Of a stretch of 64,000 nucleotides of DNA, positions 1-7,697 are shown in pieces. The position numbers and the translations under genes are program-made. Each line of letters starts with the position of its first letter. Within the stretch, counting starts at the first letter, position 1. The notes below the pieces were generated by a model. That model saw only the letters and a list, made by a program, of their open reading frames with translations, had not been told where the DNA came from and did not search any database. Source of the DNA: Umezawaea sp049997955 (GTDB taxonomy: Bacteria > Actinomycetota > Actinomycetes > Mycobacteriales > Pseudonocardiaceae); NCBI GenBank assembly GCA_049997955.1, contig JAEBDY010000002.1, positions 558,001-622,000 on the forward strand, in the 5' to 3' direction.

Positions 1-1
1 G

Positions 2-1900
2 ACCGTGGGCGAACTGGACCTGCACCTGATCGGCGAAGGCCGCCACGAGCGGCTGTGGGACGTGCTCGGCGCCCACCACCGCGGCTACGACACCCCGTCC
101 GGCCGCGTCGAGGGCACCTCGTTCGCCGTGTGGGCCCCGACCGCTCGCGGTGTGCGCGTGATCGGCGACTTCGACGGCTGGGACGGCCGCGCGAACCCGA
201 TGCGCTCCCTGGGCTCGTCCGGCGTGTGGGAGGTCTTCATCCCCGGCGTCCCGGTCGGCACCAAGTACAAGTTCCGCATCCTCGGCGCCGACGGCGCGTG
301 GCACGAGAAGGCCGACCCGATGGCGTTCGGCACCGAGGTGCCGCCGCAGACCGCGTCCGTCGTCACGGTGTCGGACTACGAGTGGAACGACCTGGAGTGG
401 GAGACCAAGCGCGAGGCCACCACGTGGATCAACGCCGCGGTCAGCACCTACGAGGTCCACCTCGGTTCGTGGCGACCGGGCCTGAGCTACCGCGAACTGG
501 CCGTGGAACTGGCCGACTACGTGGTCGAGACCGGGTTCACCCACATCGAGCTGCTGCCCGTCGCCGAGCACCCGTTCGGCGGTTCGTGGGGCTACCAGGT
601 CACCTCGTACTACGCGCCCACGTCCCGTTTCGGGTCACCGGACGACTTCCGGTACTTCGTCGACACGCTGCACCAGCGCGGCATCGGCGTGATCGTCGAC
701 TGGGTGCCCGCCCACTTCCCCAAGGACAGCTGGGCACTGGCGAAGTTCGACGGCACCGCCCTCTACGAGCACGCCGACCCCAGGCGCGGCGAGCAGCCCG
801 ACTGGGGCACGCTCGTGTTCGACTTCGGCCGCAACGAGGTCCGCAACTTCCTCGTCGCGAACGCCCTGTACTGGATCGAGGAGTTCCACCTCGACGGCCT
901 GCGGGTCGACGCCGTGGCCTCGATGCTGTACCTGGACTACTCGCGCAAGGAAGGGCAGTGGCTGCCCAACCAGTACGGCGGTCGCGAGAACCTGGACGCG
1001 GTCCGGTTCATGCAGGAGCTGAACGCCACCGTGTACCGGCGGCACCCCGGCGTGATGATGATCGCCGAGGAGTCGACCGCGTGGCCCGGCGTCACCCGCC
1101 CCACGCACCTCGGCGGGTTGGGCTTCGGTTTCAAGTGGAACATGGGGTGGATGCACGACACGCTCCACTACCTGGGCCGGGAACCGATCCACCGCTCGTT
1201 CCACCACAACGAGATCACCTTCTCGCTGGTGTACGCGTGGAGCGAGAACTTCGTGCTGCCGCTGTCCCACGACGAAGTGGTGCACGGCAAGGGATCGCTG
1301 TGGCAGCGCATGCCCGGTGACGACTGGAACAAGGCGGCGGGCCTGCGCTCGCTGCTCGCGTTCATGTGGGCGCACCCCGGCAAGCAGCTGCTGTTCATGG
1401 GCGGCGAGTTCGGCCAGCCGGAGGAGTGGTCCGAGTCGAAGTCCCTGGACTGGCACCTGCTGGACACGCAACTGCACGGCGGCGTGAAAACCCTGCTGAG
1501 CGACCTGAACCGGGTCTACCGCGACGCGCCCGCGCTCTACAGCGCGGACAACAAGCCGGAAGGCTTCTCGTGGATCGACGCGAACGACTCGGCGGGCAAC
1601 GTGCTGAGCTTCCTGCGCATCGGTGAAGACGGCTCGCACCTGGTCTGCGTGGCGAACTTCTCCGGCCACCCCCACCACGACTACCGCGTGGGCCTGCCCA
1701 CCGTCGGCAGGTGGCGCGAGGTGGTGAACACCGACTCCGCCGTGTACGGCGGCTCGGGCGTCGGCAACTTCGGCGTGGTGGAAGCAGAAGCCCACCCGTG
1801 GCACGGCCGAGAAGCATCGGCCCTCCTGCAACTGCCACCGTCCGGCGTCCTGTGGCTGGCCCCGGAAAACGAACACGTGGCAATCGAAGACCCCGTGTGA
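2..1900 (+). CDS. glgB: 1,4-alpha-glucan branching enzyme, 5' end outside window
   Basis: Cytoplasmic GH13 enzyme that cuts an alpha-1,4-glucan and re-attaches the piece through an alpha-1,6 bond during glycogen synthesis. The frame is already open at the first base and about 630 residues remain, where actinobacterial GlgB usually has about 730, so the first N-terminal domain lies outside the window. A GTG at 5 is probably internal. Counting from it, one sees a CBM48-type domain (about 35-130), then the barrel with region I DWVPAHF (232-238), region II GLRVDAV with nucleophile Asp302, region III AEES with Glu355, and region IV LSHDEVVHGKGS, followed by the C-terminal beta domain. All catalytic residues are present. 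A strong hairpin terminator follows directly. Confidence 0.97.
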   Translation, partial: TVGELDLHLIGEGRHERLWDVLGAHHRGYDTPSGRVEGTSFAVWAPTARGVRVIGDFDGWDGRANPMRSLGSSGVWEVFIPGVPVGTKYKFRILGADGAWHEKADPMAFGTEVPPQTASVVTVSDYEWNDLEWETKREATTWINAAVSTYEVHLGSWRPGLSYRELAVELADYVVETGFTHIELLPVAEHPFGGSWGYQVTSYYAPTSRFGSPDDFRYFVDTLHQRGIGVIVDWVPAHFPKDSWALAKFDGTALYEHADPRRGEQPDWGTLVFDFGRNEVRNFLVANALYWIEEFHLDGLRVDAVASMLYLDYSRKEGQWLPNQYGGRENLDAVRFMQELNATVYRRHPGVMMIAEESTAWPGVTRPTHLGGLGFGFKWNMGWMHDTLHYLGREPIHRSFHHNEITFSLVYAWSENFVLPLSHDEVVHGKGSLWQRMPGDDWNKAAGLRSLLAFMWAHPGKQLLFMGGEFGQPEEWSESKSLDWHLLDTQLHGGVKTLLSDLNRVYRDAPALYSADNKPEGFSWIDANDSAGNVLSFLRIGEDGSHLVCVANFSGHPHHDYRVGLPTVGRWREVVNTDSAVYGGSGVGNFGVVEAEAHPWHGREASALLQLPPSGVLWLAPENEHVAIEDPV

Positions 1901-1904
1901 GGAA

Positions 1905-1945
1905 GGCCGGGTCGGCCGCCCGCTCCAGCGGCCGACCCGGTCTTT
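1905..1945 (+). terminator. intrinsic terminator of glgB
   Basis: Perfect 13-bp stem: CCGGGTCGGCCGC (1907-1919) pairs with GCGGCCGACCCGG (1928-1940) across an 8-nt loop, followed by TCTTT. It starts 5 nt after the glgB stop codon. Confidence 0.85.
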
Positions 1946-2252
1946 GGCCTGGCAACCCGTAGGATCCTGAAACCTGGCGCTGACCGAGGAGGAAGCCCTC
2001 TCCTCACCGACATGGAGTCGGATCGAGTGGAGCAGCCTCCAACTCTGACAAGATCGCACAGGCTGTCCGCGCGTTCGCCAACAGGCCGAAGAGACAGGCC
2101 TGCGGCGACCACCCCGGAAACTTGTCGGGTGACCGGAACTCCCGGCCACCCGACCCACATCCACCGGTCGTGAAATTCCTGCTTTCCAAAGCAACGCTCA
2201 CGACCGAATCGCTTTAAAGGACTCACGAGCTCGCCCAGCTGTCAGGCAGTGG
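1946..2252. other. intergenic spacer with no recognised gene
   Basis: About 300 bp between the glgB terminator and the 3' end of the small leftward gene at 2253. I see no convincing coding frame, hairpin or repeat; short open frames here lack a ribosome site and protein-like composition. Confidence 0.5.
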
Positions 2253-2510
2253 TCAACCTTGTACCTTTCTGGCTTCCTTGACGCGTTTGGCCTGGACCTT
2301 CTTGAAGCGATCGGCGTCCACCTCGGTGATCGGCACAGCTTCCGCGTAGTCACGCCCGGAGCCGATCCGGTACAGCAGGTCCGAGCGCTCCCACTTGAGG
2401 TTGGTGGTGAACCTCTCCTCTGTTGAACCTCTTTCGCGGACGACCACGAGCGGGTTCTCCAGCGTGTGGCTTTGGTCGAGGATGGCGTAGTACGTGTAGT
2501 CCTCGCTCAT
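2253..2510 (-). CDS. small hypothetical protein, candidate partner of the upstream toxin-like gene
   Basis: An 85-residue soluble protein, acidic and aromatic at its start and basic at its end (KKVQAKRVKEARK). I do not recognise the family. The ATG at 2510 is preceded by a purine-rich ribosome site (GGAGAAAGGAA). The gene lies 31 bp downstream of the RelA/SpoT-like fragment on the same strand. In polymorphic toxin loci a small gene directly behind the toxin C-terminus is usually the immunity gene, so that role is inferred from position only. A general conserved hypothetical protein is equally possible. Confidence 0.6.
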   Translation of the reverse strand: MSEDYTYYAILDQSHTLENPLVVVRERGSTEERFTTNLKWERSDLLYRIGSGRDYAEAVPITEVDADRFKKVQAKRVKEARKVQG

Positions 2511-2541
2511 CGAATTCCTTTCTCCCAGTCGGTGACGTGAA

Positions 2542-3210
2542 CTAGCTGATCATCACAGCACCAGCCGGGAACCGTACCTCACCAAAGATCAACAGTGCTT
2601 GCTCCTTGGCGAACTCCACCTCAAGCGGATGCTTGTTGGGGGTGCGCTGCAACTCGTACCAGGGGTGTTCGAACTCTTTGGCGGCCAAGCTCTCCGCAGT
2701 GTGGAACTGGAACTCGAAGAGCTGTCCCGTTCGGGGCTCGCGCCACGTGGTGTTGATACCGCGATAACGACCGTTGAACGCATTGCGCTGCCAGAAGTTT
2801 TTCAACGCGCCGACCTTCTCGAAACCCAGGGCGGCGAGCCGTTCCATGCCCTTCTGAACTCCCACCGTGTAGCTGGCCTCCGGCAGGACCATGGTGTACC
2901 GGACGCTGTCGTTGATCTGGCCGAGTACGAGGTCGATGTTGGGTTCGTTGAGCAGCTCGGATGCAACCTTGCGCTTGAGCGAGTCCTCGGACTTCAGACG
3001 CTGGCCCCACCCTTCCGGTCGACCGGTTGGCGTTTCATCGATTGCCCGCTGGACCTTCACTGAAATGTCCACTTCGGCAGACTTGGCCCTCGCGATGAGA
3101 TCATTCACTTTCGTGTTGGCGGCTTTGGAAAGCTTGATCTCCTCGCCGAACTCCCTTGCCACCCACGAACCATCGTCCAGCGTTCGGCCCGCTGTGCGGT
3201 CCGGTGCCAT
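2542..3210 (-). CDS. RelA/SpoT-like toxin domain, 5'-truncated polymorphic-toxin fragment
   Basis: 222 residues from the first available ATG. The C-terminal half has DSVRYTMVL, then YRGINT, then FEFQFHT followed by HPWYELQR. This order resembles the RelA/SpoT-like synthetase fold found at the C-termini of polymorphic toxins and some phage head proteins; that assignment is from memory of the motifs. The protein-like frame continues upstream of the ATG to about 3340 (LTKLEGSIAALEGG, then IENARFRFDP) with no start codon, so the gene has lost its N-terminal delivery region. The loss coincides with the point where the divergent ALF-repeat gene begins. A small possible immunity gene follows. Confidence 0.6.
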   Translation of the reverse strand: MAPDRTAGRTLDDGSWVAREFGEEIKLSKAANTKVNDLIARAKSAEVDISVKVQRAIDETPTGRPEGWGQRLKSEDSLKRKVASELLNEPNIDLVLGQINDSVRYTMVLPEASYTVGVQKGMERLAALGFEKVGALKNFWQRNAFNGRYRGINTTWREPRTGQLFEFQFHTAESLAAKEFEHPWYELQRTPNKHPLEVEFAKEQALLIFGEVRFPAGAVMIS

Positions 3211-3302
3211 CGGCGGATCGACTCGATCGACCGGATCGAATCTGAACCGGGCATTCTCAATCTTGGCTACACCGTTCTCGAGGCGCAGAGTGCCGCCTTC
3301 GA

Positions 3303-5210
3303 GTGCGGCAATGGAGCCTTCGAGCTTCGTCAGGTCACCATCAACCCGCAGGGGCGCCGGAGTCGACCACCGATGAGAAGGCTGCAGCGGCCCGAGAGCT
3401 GAACATCCTGCTCACGCCCGAGATGGCCGTGATGACGGACAAGAACTTCGTCATCACGCTGTGGCAGAAGGCCCGCGAGGGCAGTCAGGTCAAGCTCGCC
3501 GCACTCGCGGCGTTCGCCGACACTGTTGACGAGCAGGCCTGCCTGAAGTTCATCAGGACCGGCATCTTCGCTGCAAGTCAGCAGGACCGGATCGAGCAGG
3601 CCAAGAAGGCCGAACGTGACCGGCAGCGCCTTGCCGCCGCCGCCGAGATCCAGTGGACCGGCGTGCCGCAAACACTGCTCGACGGGACGCTGGAGAACTT
3701 CGTGTTCCGGCTGTGGGAACACGCGAAGGAGGGCAGCGACGTCAAGGCGGGCGCGGCCGCCGTGCTGCGCACCACGTCCACCGACGAGCAGCGCCAGGCG
3801 TTCGTCGTCACGGGGATCTACGTGGCGAGCAGCGCCGACAAGCAGCGCAAGATCGAAGAGGCCGAGCGTGAGGAGCGTGAACGTCTCGCCCGCGAGGAGA
3901 ACCGGCTCAAGAAGGAACAGGCCTGGTCAGCGGCTACGCGGTCGACGGCGACCGACGCGCTGAAGAACCTGCCGGACCACGAGTTCATCTACGAGGTCAT
4001 CCGTCGTGCCGAGGGTGCCAAGGTCAAGGCTGCCGCGCAGACCGCTTACGACAGCACCGACCCGGCCGCTTGGAAGACGTTCATCTACACCGGTGTTCAC
4101 GCCGCGCACCAACTGGACGTCGACGAGCAGGACCGTCTCGACGCCATCGAGGCGGAGCGCCAGATCCGGGTCGTCCTCGACAACGCCGAGCGCGACGGCT
4201 ACCTGCCGAACCTGGTCGCCGCGGCTCGTGCCGCGCTGGCGGGCACGAAGGCCGAGCGCAACGCGTTCCTCAACACCGGTCAGCACGAGGCCGCCAAGCG
4301 CGACCTGATCAAGCCCGCCAACAACCGCGTGATCGAGCTGCAGGGCATCCACTCCGGCCGCTGCCTGCAGGTATCGGGTCTGTGGGACGTGCCGGACGAG
4401 GGGGCCAACGCCGACGGCGCGGGCACCGAGTTGTGGGACTGCGTGCGTGGCCCGAAGCAGGTGTGGGAACTGGAGTCCCAGGGGGACGGCCGGTACAGGC
4501 TGGTGAACCTGGGTTCCAAGCTCTGCCTGGACGTCGACGGGGAAGCGGTCCTGCAGAACGGCTGCGACGACGACGCGACGACGCAGCACTGGGAGTTCCT
4601 GGAGAACGCCAACGGCACCTTCCAGATCCGCAACGTCGCCACCGGCAGGTTCGCCACCACGGCGGACTCCGGCACCGCCAACGCGACCCTGGTCGTGCAG
4701 TACACCAACACCAACTCGATCGACCAGCAGTGGCGCCTCATCGACCCGACCCACGTGTCGTGGACGGTGGCGATGACTCCGGGCACCATCCAGATCAAGG
4801 GTGTCGGGTCGGGCCGGTGCCTTCAGGTCGTGGGCGGCTCCAGCACTGCCCTCGCCGCCGTAGAGGTGCGGAACTGCCAGACGGGACCGAAGCAGGTCTG
4901 GGAACTGCTCCCCTTGGGCGCCAACAAGTACGCCCTGAAGAACCAGCAGTCCGGCAAGTGCCTCGACATCCAGTTCGGCGATGTCGCCAACGGAACTCCG
5001 CTGGTGCAGTACCCGTGCAACGGCAGCGGCTCGGAGCAGTGGGTGTTCACCCAGGGCGACAACGGCACCCTCGGGTTGGCCAACGCCTTCACCGGCAAGT
5101 TCGCGGACGTGCTCAACGGCTCGACCGTCAACGGTTCACCTGTCGGCCAGTACGACGGTGACGGCGACCCGAACCAGCGGTGGACCGTCACCCAGGTGAC
5201 CACCGCCTAA
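3303..5210 (+). CDS. ALF-repeat protein with two ricin-type lectin domains, probably 5'-truncated
   Basis: 635 residues from a GTG at 3303; protein-like sequence begins about 20 residues in (TTDEKAAAAREL). Residues about 22-340 are helical repeats of about 75 residues, each with a phrase such as FIRTGIFAA, FVVTGIYVA or FIYTGVHAA, as in the actinobacterial ALF repeat. Two ricin-B domains follow (about 343-480 and 490-633) with repeated QVWEL and QQW/QRW motifs and cysteine pairs, expected to bind carbohydrate. Such proteins are normally secreted, but there is no signal peptide, and the first residues read the antisense of the neighbouring toxin fragment. I infer loss of the true 5' end. A terminator hairpin follows. 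Confidence 0.8.
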   Translation: MRQWSLRASSGHHQPAGAPESTTDEKAAAARELNILLTPEMAVMTDKNFVITLWQKAREGSQVKLAALAAFADTVDEQACLKFIRTGIFAASQQDRIEQAKKAERDRQRLAAAAEIQWTGVPQTLLDGTLENFVFRLWEHAKEGSDVKAGAAAVLRTTSTDEQRQAFVVTGIYVASSADKQRKIEEAEREERERLAREENRLKKEQAWSAATRSTATDALKNLPDHEFIYEVIRRAEGAKVKAAAQTAYDSTDPAAWKTFIYTGVHAAHQLDVDEQDRLDAIEAERQIRVVLDNAERDGYLPNLVAAARAALAGTKAERNAFLNTGQHEAAKRDLIKPANNRVIELQGIHSGRCLQVSGLWDVPDEGANADGAGTELWDCVRGPKQVWELESQGDGRYRLVNLGSKLCLDVDGEAVLQNGCDDDATTQHWEFLENANGTFQIRNVATGRFATTADSGTANATLVVQYTNTNSIDQQWRLIDPTHVSWTVAMTPGTIQIKGVGSGRCLQVVGGSSTALAAVEVRNCQTGPKQVWELLPLGANKYALKNQQSGKCLDIQFGDVANGTPLVQYPCNGSGSEQWVFTQGDNGTLGLANAFTGKFADVLNGSTVNGSPVGQYDGDGDPNQRWTVTQVTTA

Positions 5211-5226
5211 CAGCACGTCCTTGAGG

Positions 5227-5253
5227 GGGGAGGTCCGCGCTGCGGACCTCCCC
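5227..5253 (+). terminator. intrinsic terminator after the ALF/ricin gene
   Basis: Perfect 12-bp stem GGGGAGGTCCGC (5227-5238) and GCGGACCTCCCC (5242-5253) with a 3-nt GCT loop, 17 nt after the stop codon. Confidence 0.8.
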
Positions 5254-5372
5254 TGCTCATGCCGGAACACAAGAACGCAGTCCTTTGCCGAAAGCTTTCG
5301 AACAGGATCGCTGCGGGACCGCGGACCGGTTCCGGTTCGTGGTCCCGGCCCCACCCCGACCGGACACCGAGA

Positions 5373-5681
5373 TCAGCGAAGCTCAGCCAGCCGGTCCAGG
5401 ACCTCCGCCAGGCTCCCCTCCGCCTCCCACACGGCCCGAGGGCGGTTTTCCACTACGGACTGCCGAACCAGGCGAGCAGCCTGCGCGTCGGTGTCGGACC
5501 GGACTCGGAGCACGTCCAACCACAGCCCGCTCTCGCTGAAGTAGACGAGTTCCTCTACGTCGTGCGGCTCCTCGGCGGACCGCTTCAACTGCACCCTCCA
5601 CCCCAGCACCTGGCACAGGTGCTGCAGGCGCCCGATCTGGGCCAGTTGCCCAAGGGTCAGCATCACGGCGGGTCCGTCCAC
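5373..5681 (-). CDS. hypothetical protein, 102 residues
   Basis: Soluble 102-residue protein with balanced composition, starting at GTG 5681; an in-frame TGA about 30 nt upstream limits the choice of start. The central phrase DVEELVYFSESGLWLDVLRVRSD and the C-terminal helix AEGSLAEVLDRLAELR look like real protein rather than antisense noise. I do not recognise a family. It stands alone between the terminator of the ALF/ricin gene and a lower-G+C stretch. Confidence 0.5.
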   Translation of the reverse strand: MDGPAVMLTLGQLAQIGRLQHLCQVLGWRVQLKRSAEEPHDVEELVYFSESGLWLDVLRVRSDTDAQAARLVRQSVVENRPRAVWEAEGSLAEVLDRLAELR

Positions 5682-5719
5682 GAGGTCGACGTGTCCACCC
5701 AGTGTTCATGAGTGAACGG

Positions 5720-6010
5720 TCATCGAATACCACCCGACCCGGACTTGTCGACTTCTCGCCCGGTGGTCAGGAACCCGTCGACATCACCGGGCCCGTGGGG
5801 TACCGAACGGCGGGACCCAGTACGCAAAATTGCGGAATAGTCGGATAACACCTTTAGACCAATTCGATATAGATCCTTCATTATTGCATCAACCGGGTGA
5901 AGTCGAACGCCATTCAGGGCGATATCACGGTATACGTATAGGCGTTCCGAACAAGATCTGATTACATGGCCGATCTCGACGAATGGCAGGGCAAGGATCG
6001 AGCGCTTCAC
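5720..6010 (-). CDS. possible small gene or gene remnant in a lower-G+C patch
   Basis: An open frame of 96 codons from GTG 6010, with protein-like sequence in its first two thirds (ILALPFVEIGHVIRS, YVYRDIALNGVRLHPVD) and a poorer tail. The same frame reads plausibly a few codons further upstream (CWYAVKRS) without a better start. The DNA of 5800-6060 is visibly richer in A+T than its surroundings, suggesting transferred or decaying sequence. No family recognised and no clear ribosome site; it may be a fragment of a larger lost gene next to the solitary cas6e. Confidence 0.3.
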   Translation of the reverse strand: MKRSILALPFVEIGHVIRSCSERLYVYRDIALNGVRLHPVDAIMKDLYRIGLKVLSDYSAILRTGSRRSVPHGPGDVDGFLTTGREVDKSGSGGIR

Positions 6011-6089
6011 GGCATACCAGCAGGTAGAGCCCTCGATCCAACCTCGAACACATTTGTCGGAACCGCATTCGCCCGCTCACCGAATCGGG

Positions 6090-6743
6090 ATGACCGTGTT
6101 CCTGACCAAGCTCGACATCAACACCGGATCGCGGGAGTTCCGCCGCGACCACGCCAACATCCACGACATGCACCGGACGGTGATGTCAGCGTTCCCGAAC
6201 ATCACGGAGGCGACACCGGCACGTCAGGCGCACGCCGTGCTGTGGCGCCTGGACAGCACGAACGACGGGTTCGTCCAGTACGTGCAGAGCCGCACGGAGC
6301 CCGACTGGGGCGTGCTGCCCGAAGGTCACCTGACCGCGCCCGCCGACGTGCGCCCCCTGCGGCCGGTGCTCGACTCCGTGGCGCCCGGGCGGAGGTTGGC
6401 GTTCCGGATCGTGGCCAACCCGACGTGGTGCGAGGCCAAGTCCCGCAAGCGCCTGGTGCACCGCGAGCCGGAGCGGCAGGTCGAGTGGCTGATGCGCAAG
6501 GGCGAGCAGCACGGGTTCGTGATCCCCACCGAGGGCGAGGAGCCCGACGTGGCCCCGTCGCCGATCCCGACGCTGGTCGGCCGCAAGAACGCCGCCACGA
6601 AGATCACCGTCGAGGCGGTTCGGTTCGACGGGCACCTGGTCGTGACGGACCCGGCCGCGTTCACCGAGGCCGTCGTCGCGGGCATCGGCCGGGCCAAGGC
6701 CTACGGCTGCGGACTGATCAGCCTGGCTCCCGCGGCGACCTGA
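6090..6743 (+). CDS. cas6e: Cas6e-type CRISPR RNA endoribonuclease, solitary
   Basis: 217 residues. Cas6e (CasE/Cse3) of type I-E systems cuts the CRISPR transcript at repeat hairpins and stays in Cascade. Family marks: N-terminal MTVFLTKLDIN, the HRTVMSAFP segment with candidate catalytic His28, VLWRLD, FRIVANPT, VEWLMRKGEQHGF, and the C-terminal loop GIGRAKAYGCGLISLAP. I chose ATG 6090 because family members start with this first strand; a TTG at 6054 would add 12 unrelated residues. No other cas gene and no repeat array lie nearby, so it is an orphan in this window. Length and motifs are intact. Its 3' end overlaps the phosphotransferase remnant by 26 bp. Confidence 0.88.
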   Translation: MTVFLTKLDINTGSREFRRDHANIHDMHRTVMSAFPNITEATPARQAHAVLWRLDSTNDGFVQYVQSRTEPDWGVLPEGHLTAPADVRPLRPVLDSVAPGRRLAFRIVANPTWCEAKSRKRLVHREPERQVEWLMRKGEQHGFVIPTEGEEPDVAPSPIPTLVGRKNAATKITVEAVRFDGHLVVTDPAAFTEAVVAGIGRAKAYGCGLISLAPAAT

Positions 6744-7143
6744 CGGGCGCGCGGAGGTTCGCCTCGGTCCAGCGGACGTGCTCCTCCAAGTCGGTCGACG
6801 CGGCCCACGTGCGCTGCGGTTCCACCCCCTCAGCGGCGAACACCTCGATCCGCCGCTCGCGGTCCGGCGGGGTGCCGAAGGCGTGCCACCGCAGCGCGGT
6901 CTCGTCGGAGCGGAACGGGGCCGCGTACTCCAGCGCGTAGGCGACGTCGTGCAGCCGGGGCGCCGGACCCGATTCGCCGGGTACCAGCGACACGGTCTCG
7001 CGGCCGTCCGCGATGCCCAGCGGCCGCGGCACGCGGTCGAAACCGACCGCGTGCAGGTGCTCCAGCAGCGCGTGCACGGTCGGGGTCCAGCGGTGCGCGG
7101 GCCGGTGCACGCGGTCGCCCTCCGCGACGACCTCGCGCGTCAT
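6718..7143 (-). pseudogene. aminoglycoside-phosphotransferase-like gene with internal in-frame deletion
   Basis: 141 residues from ATG 7143, which overlaps the upstream GNAT stop codon (ATGA). The N-terminus (HRPAHRWTPTVHALLEHL, then ETVSLVPGESG) matches the N-lobe of actinobacterial APH-type kinases. It then jumps directly to PAPRLHDVAYALEYAAPF, which in intact relatives comes just after the catalytic HGD/CHND loop and the metal-binding Asp. About 100 central residues, including both catalytic motifs, are missing without a frame break. The product should be catalytically dead. Recent deletion or a re-purposed short protein cannot be separated from the sequence alone. Confidence 0.7.
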
Positions 7144-7610
7144 GCGGGAGGCAGCGCGATCCACTCGGTCCACGTCAGGTCGCGGCCGACGTAGCAGGGC
7201 TTGGCGAACGGCCACACCGACGCGATCCAGGCGGGCACGAAGGCGTCCAGGTCCGTGCCGTCCACGGTCCACCAGGAGATCTCGGCGTCCGAACCGGCCT
7301 TCTGGGGCGGATCGACGTAGACGCAGCCGAACAGCTCGGTCTCGGCGGTGTTGAACAGGGCGTAGTTGAAGGACCGGTGCTCGTCGGCCTCGCGCTCGTG
7401 GCGGGCCAGGTCCTCGCGGTCCTGCTCGTGGGTCATCGACGCGGGCGGCCAGCCCCAGGCCTCGCCGTAGACGGCCCAGAGCCGCTCCCGCTCGCCCATG
7501 ACCAGCGGGTGGTCGAGGTCGACGTCCGTTGCCCTGATGGGCCGCAGGTGGCGGTCCTCCGCCACGGGAACGGTGGTCGGGTGGACGAAGTCAGCGGGGA
7601 GCCAGGCCAT
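7140..7610 (-). CDS. GNAT-family N-acetyltransferase
   Basis: 156 residues from ATG 7610 (MAWLPADFVHP); an upstream ATG at 7706 would add 32 residues unlike the family. Motifs: RPIRATDVDLDHPLVM, GEAWGWPPASMTHEQDREDLARHE, FNYALFN, LFGCVYVDPP, EISWWTVD. This is a recognisable actinobacterial GNAT-like family of unknown substrate, acting in the cytoplasm. It is the first gene of a two-gene leftward unit, overlapping the phosphotransferase remnant by 4 bp. Confidence 0.85.
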   Translation of the reverse strand: MAWLPADFVHPTTVPVAEDRHLRPIRATDVDLDHPLVMGERERLWAVYGEAWGWPPASMTHEQDREDLARHEREADEHRSFNYALFNTAETELFGCVYVDPPQKAGSDAEISWWTVDGTDLDAFVPAWIASVWPFAKPCYVGRDLTWTEWIALPPA

Positions 7611-7697
7611 TCGCCGGAGAGTACAAGCGACCATGACGCTCGTCGCGGTATTAACAGTTTGACACCGAGCACTCGCCGCGCCGGGCACAATGGTCCG

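Noticed and set aside
635..2194. Minus-strand open frame opposite glgB
   Set aside because: Opposite an unambiguous enzyme gene and crossing its terminator; no recognisable protein features.
5682..6089. CRISPR repeats near cas6e
   Set aside because: I looked for repeated 28-29 bp units with a G+C-rich hairpin upstream and downstream of cas6e and found none.
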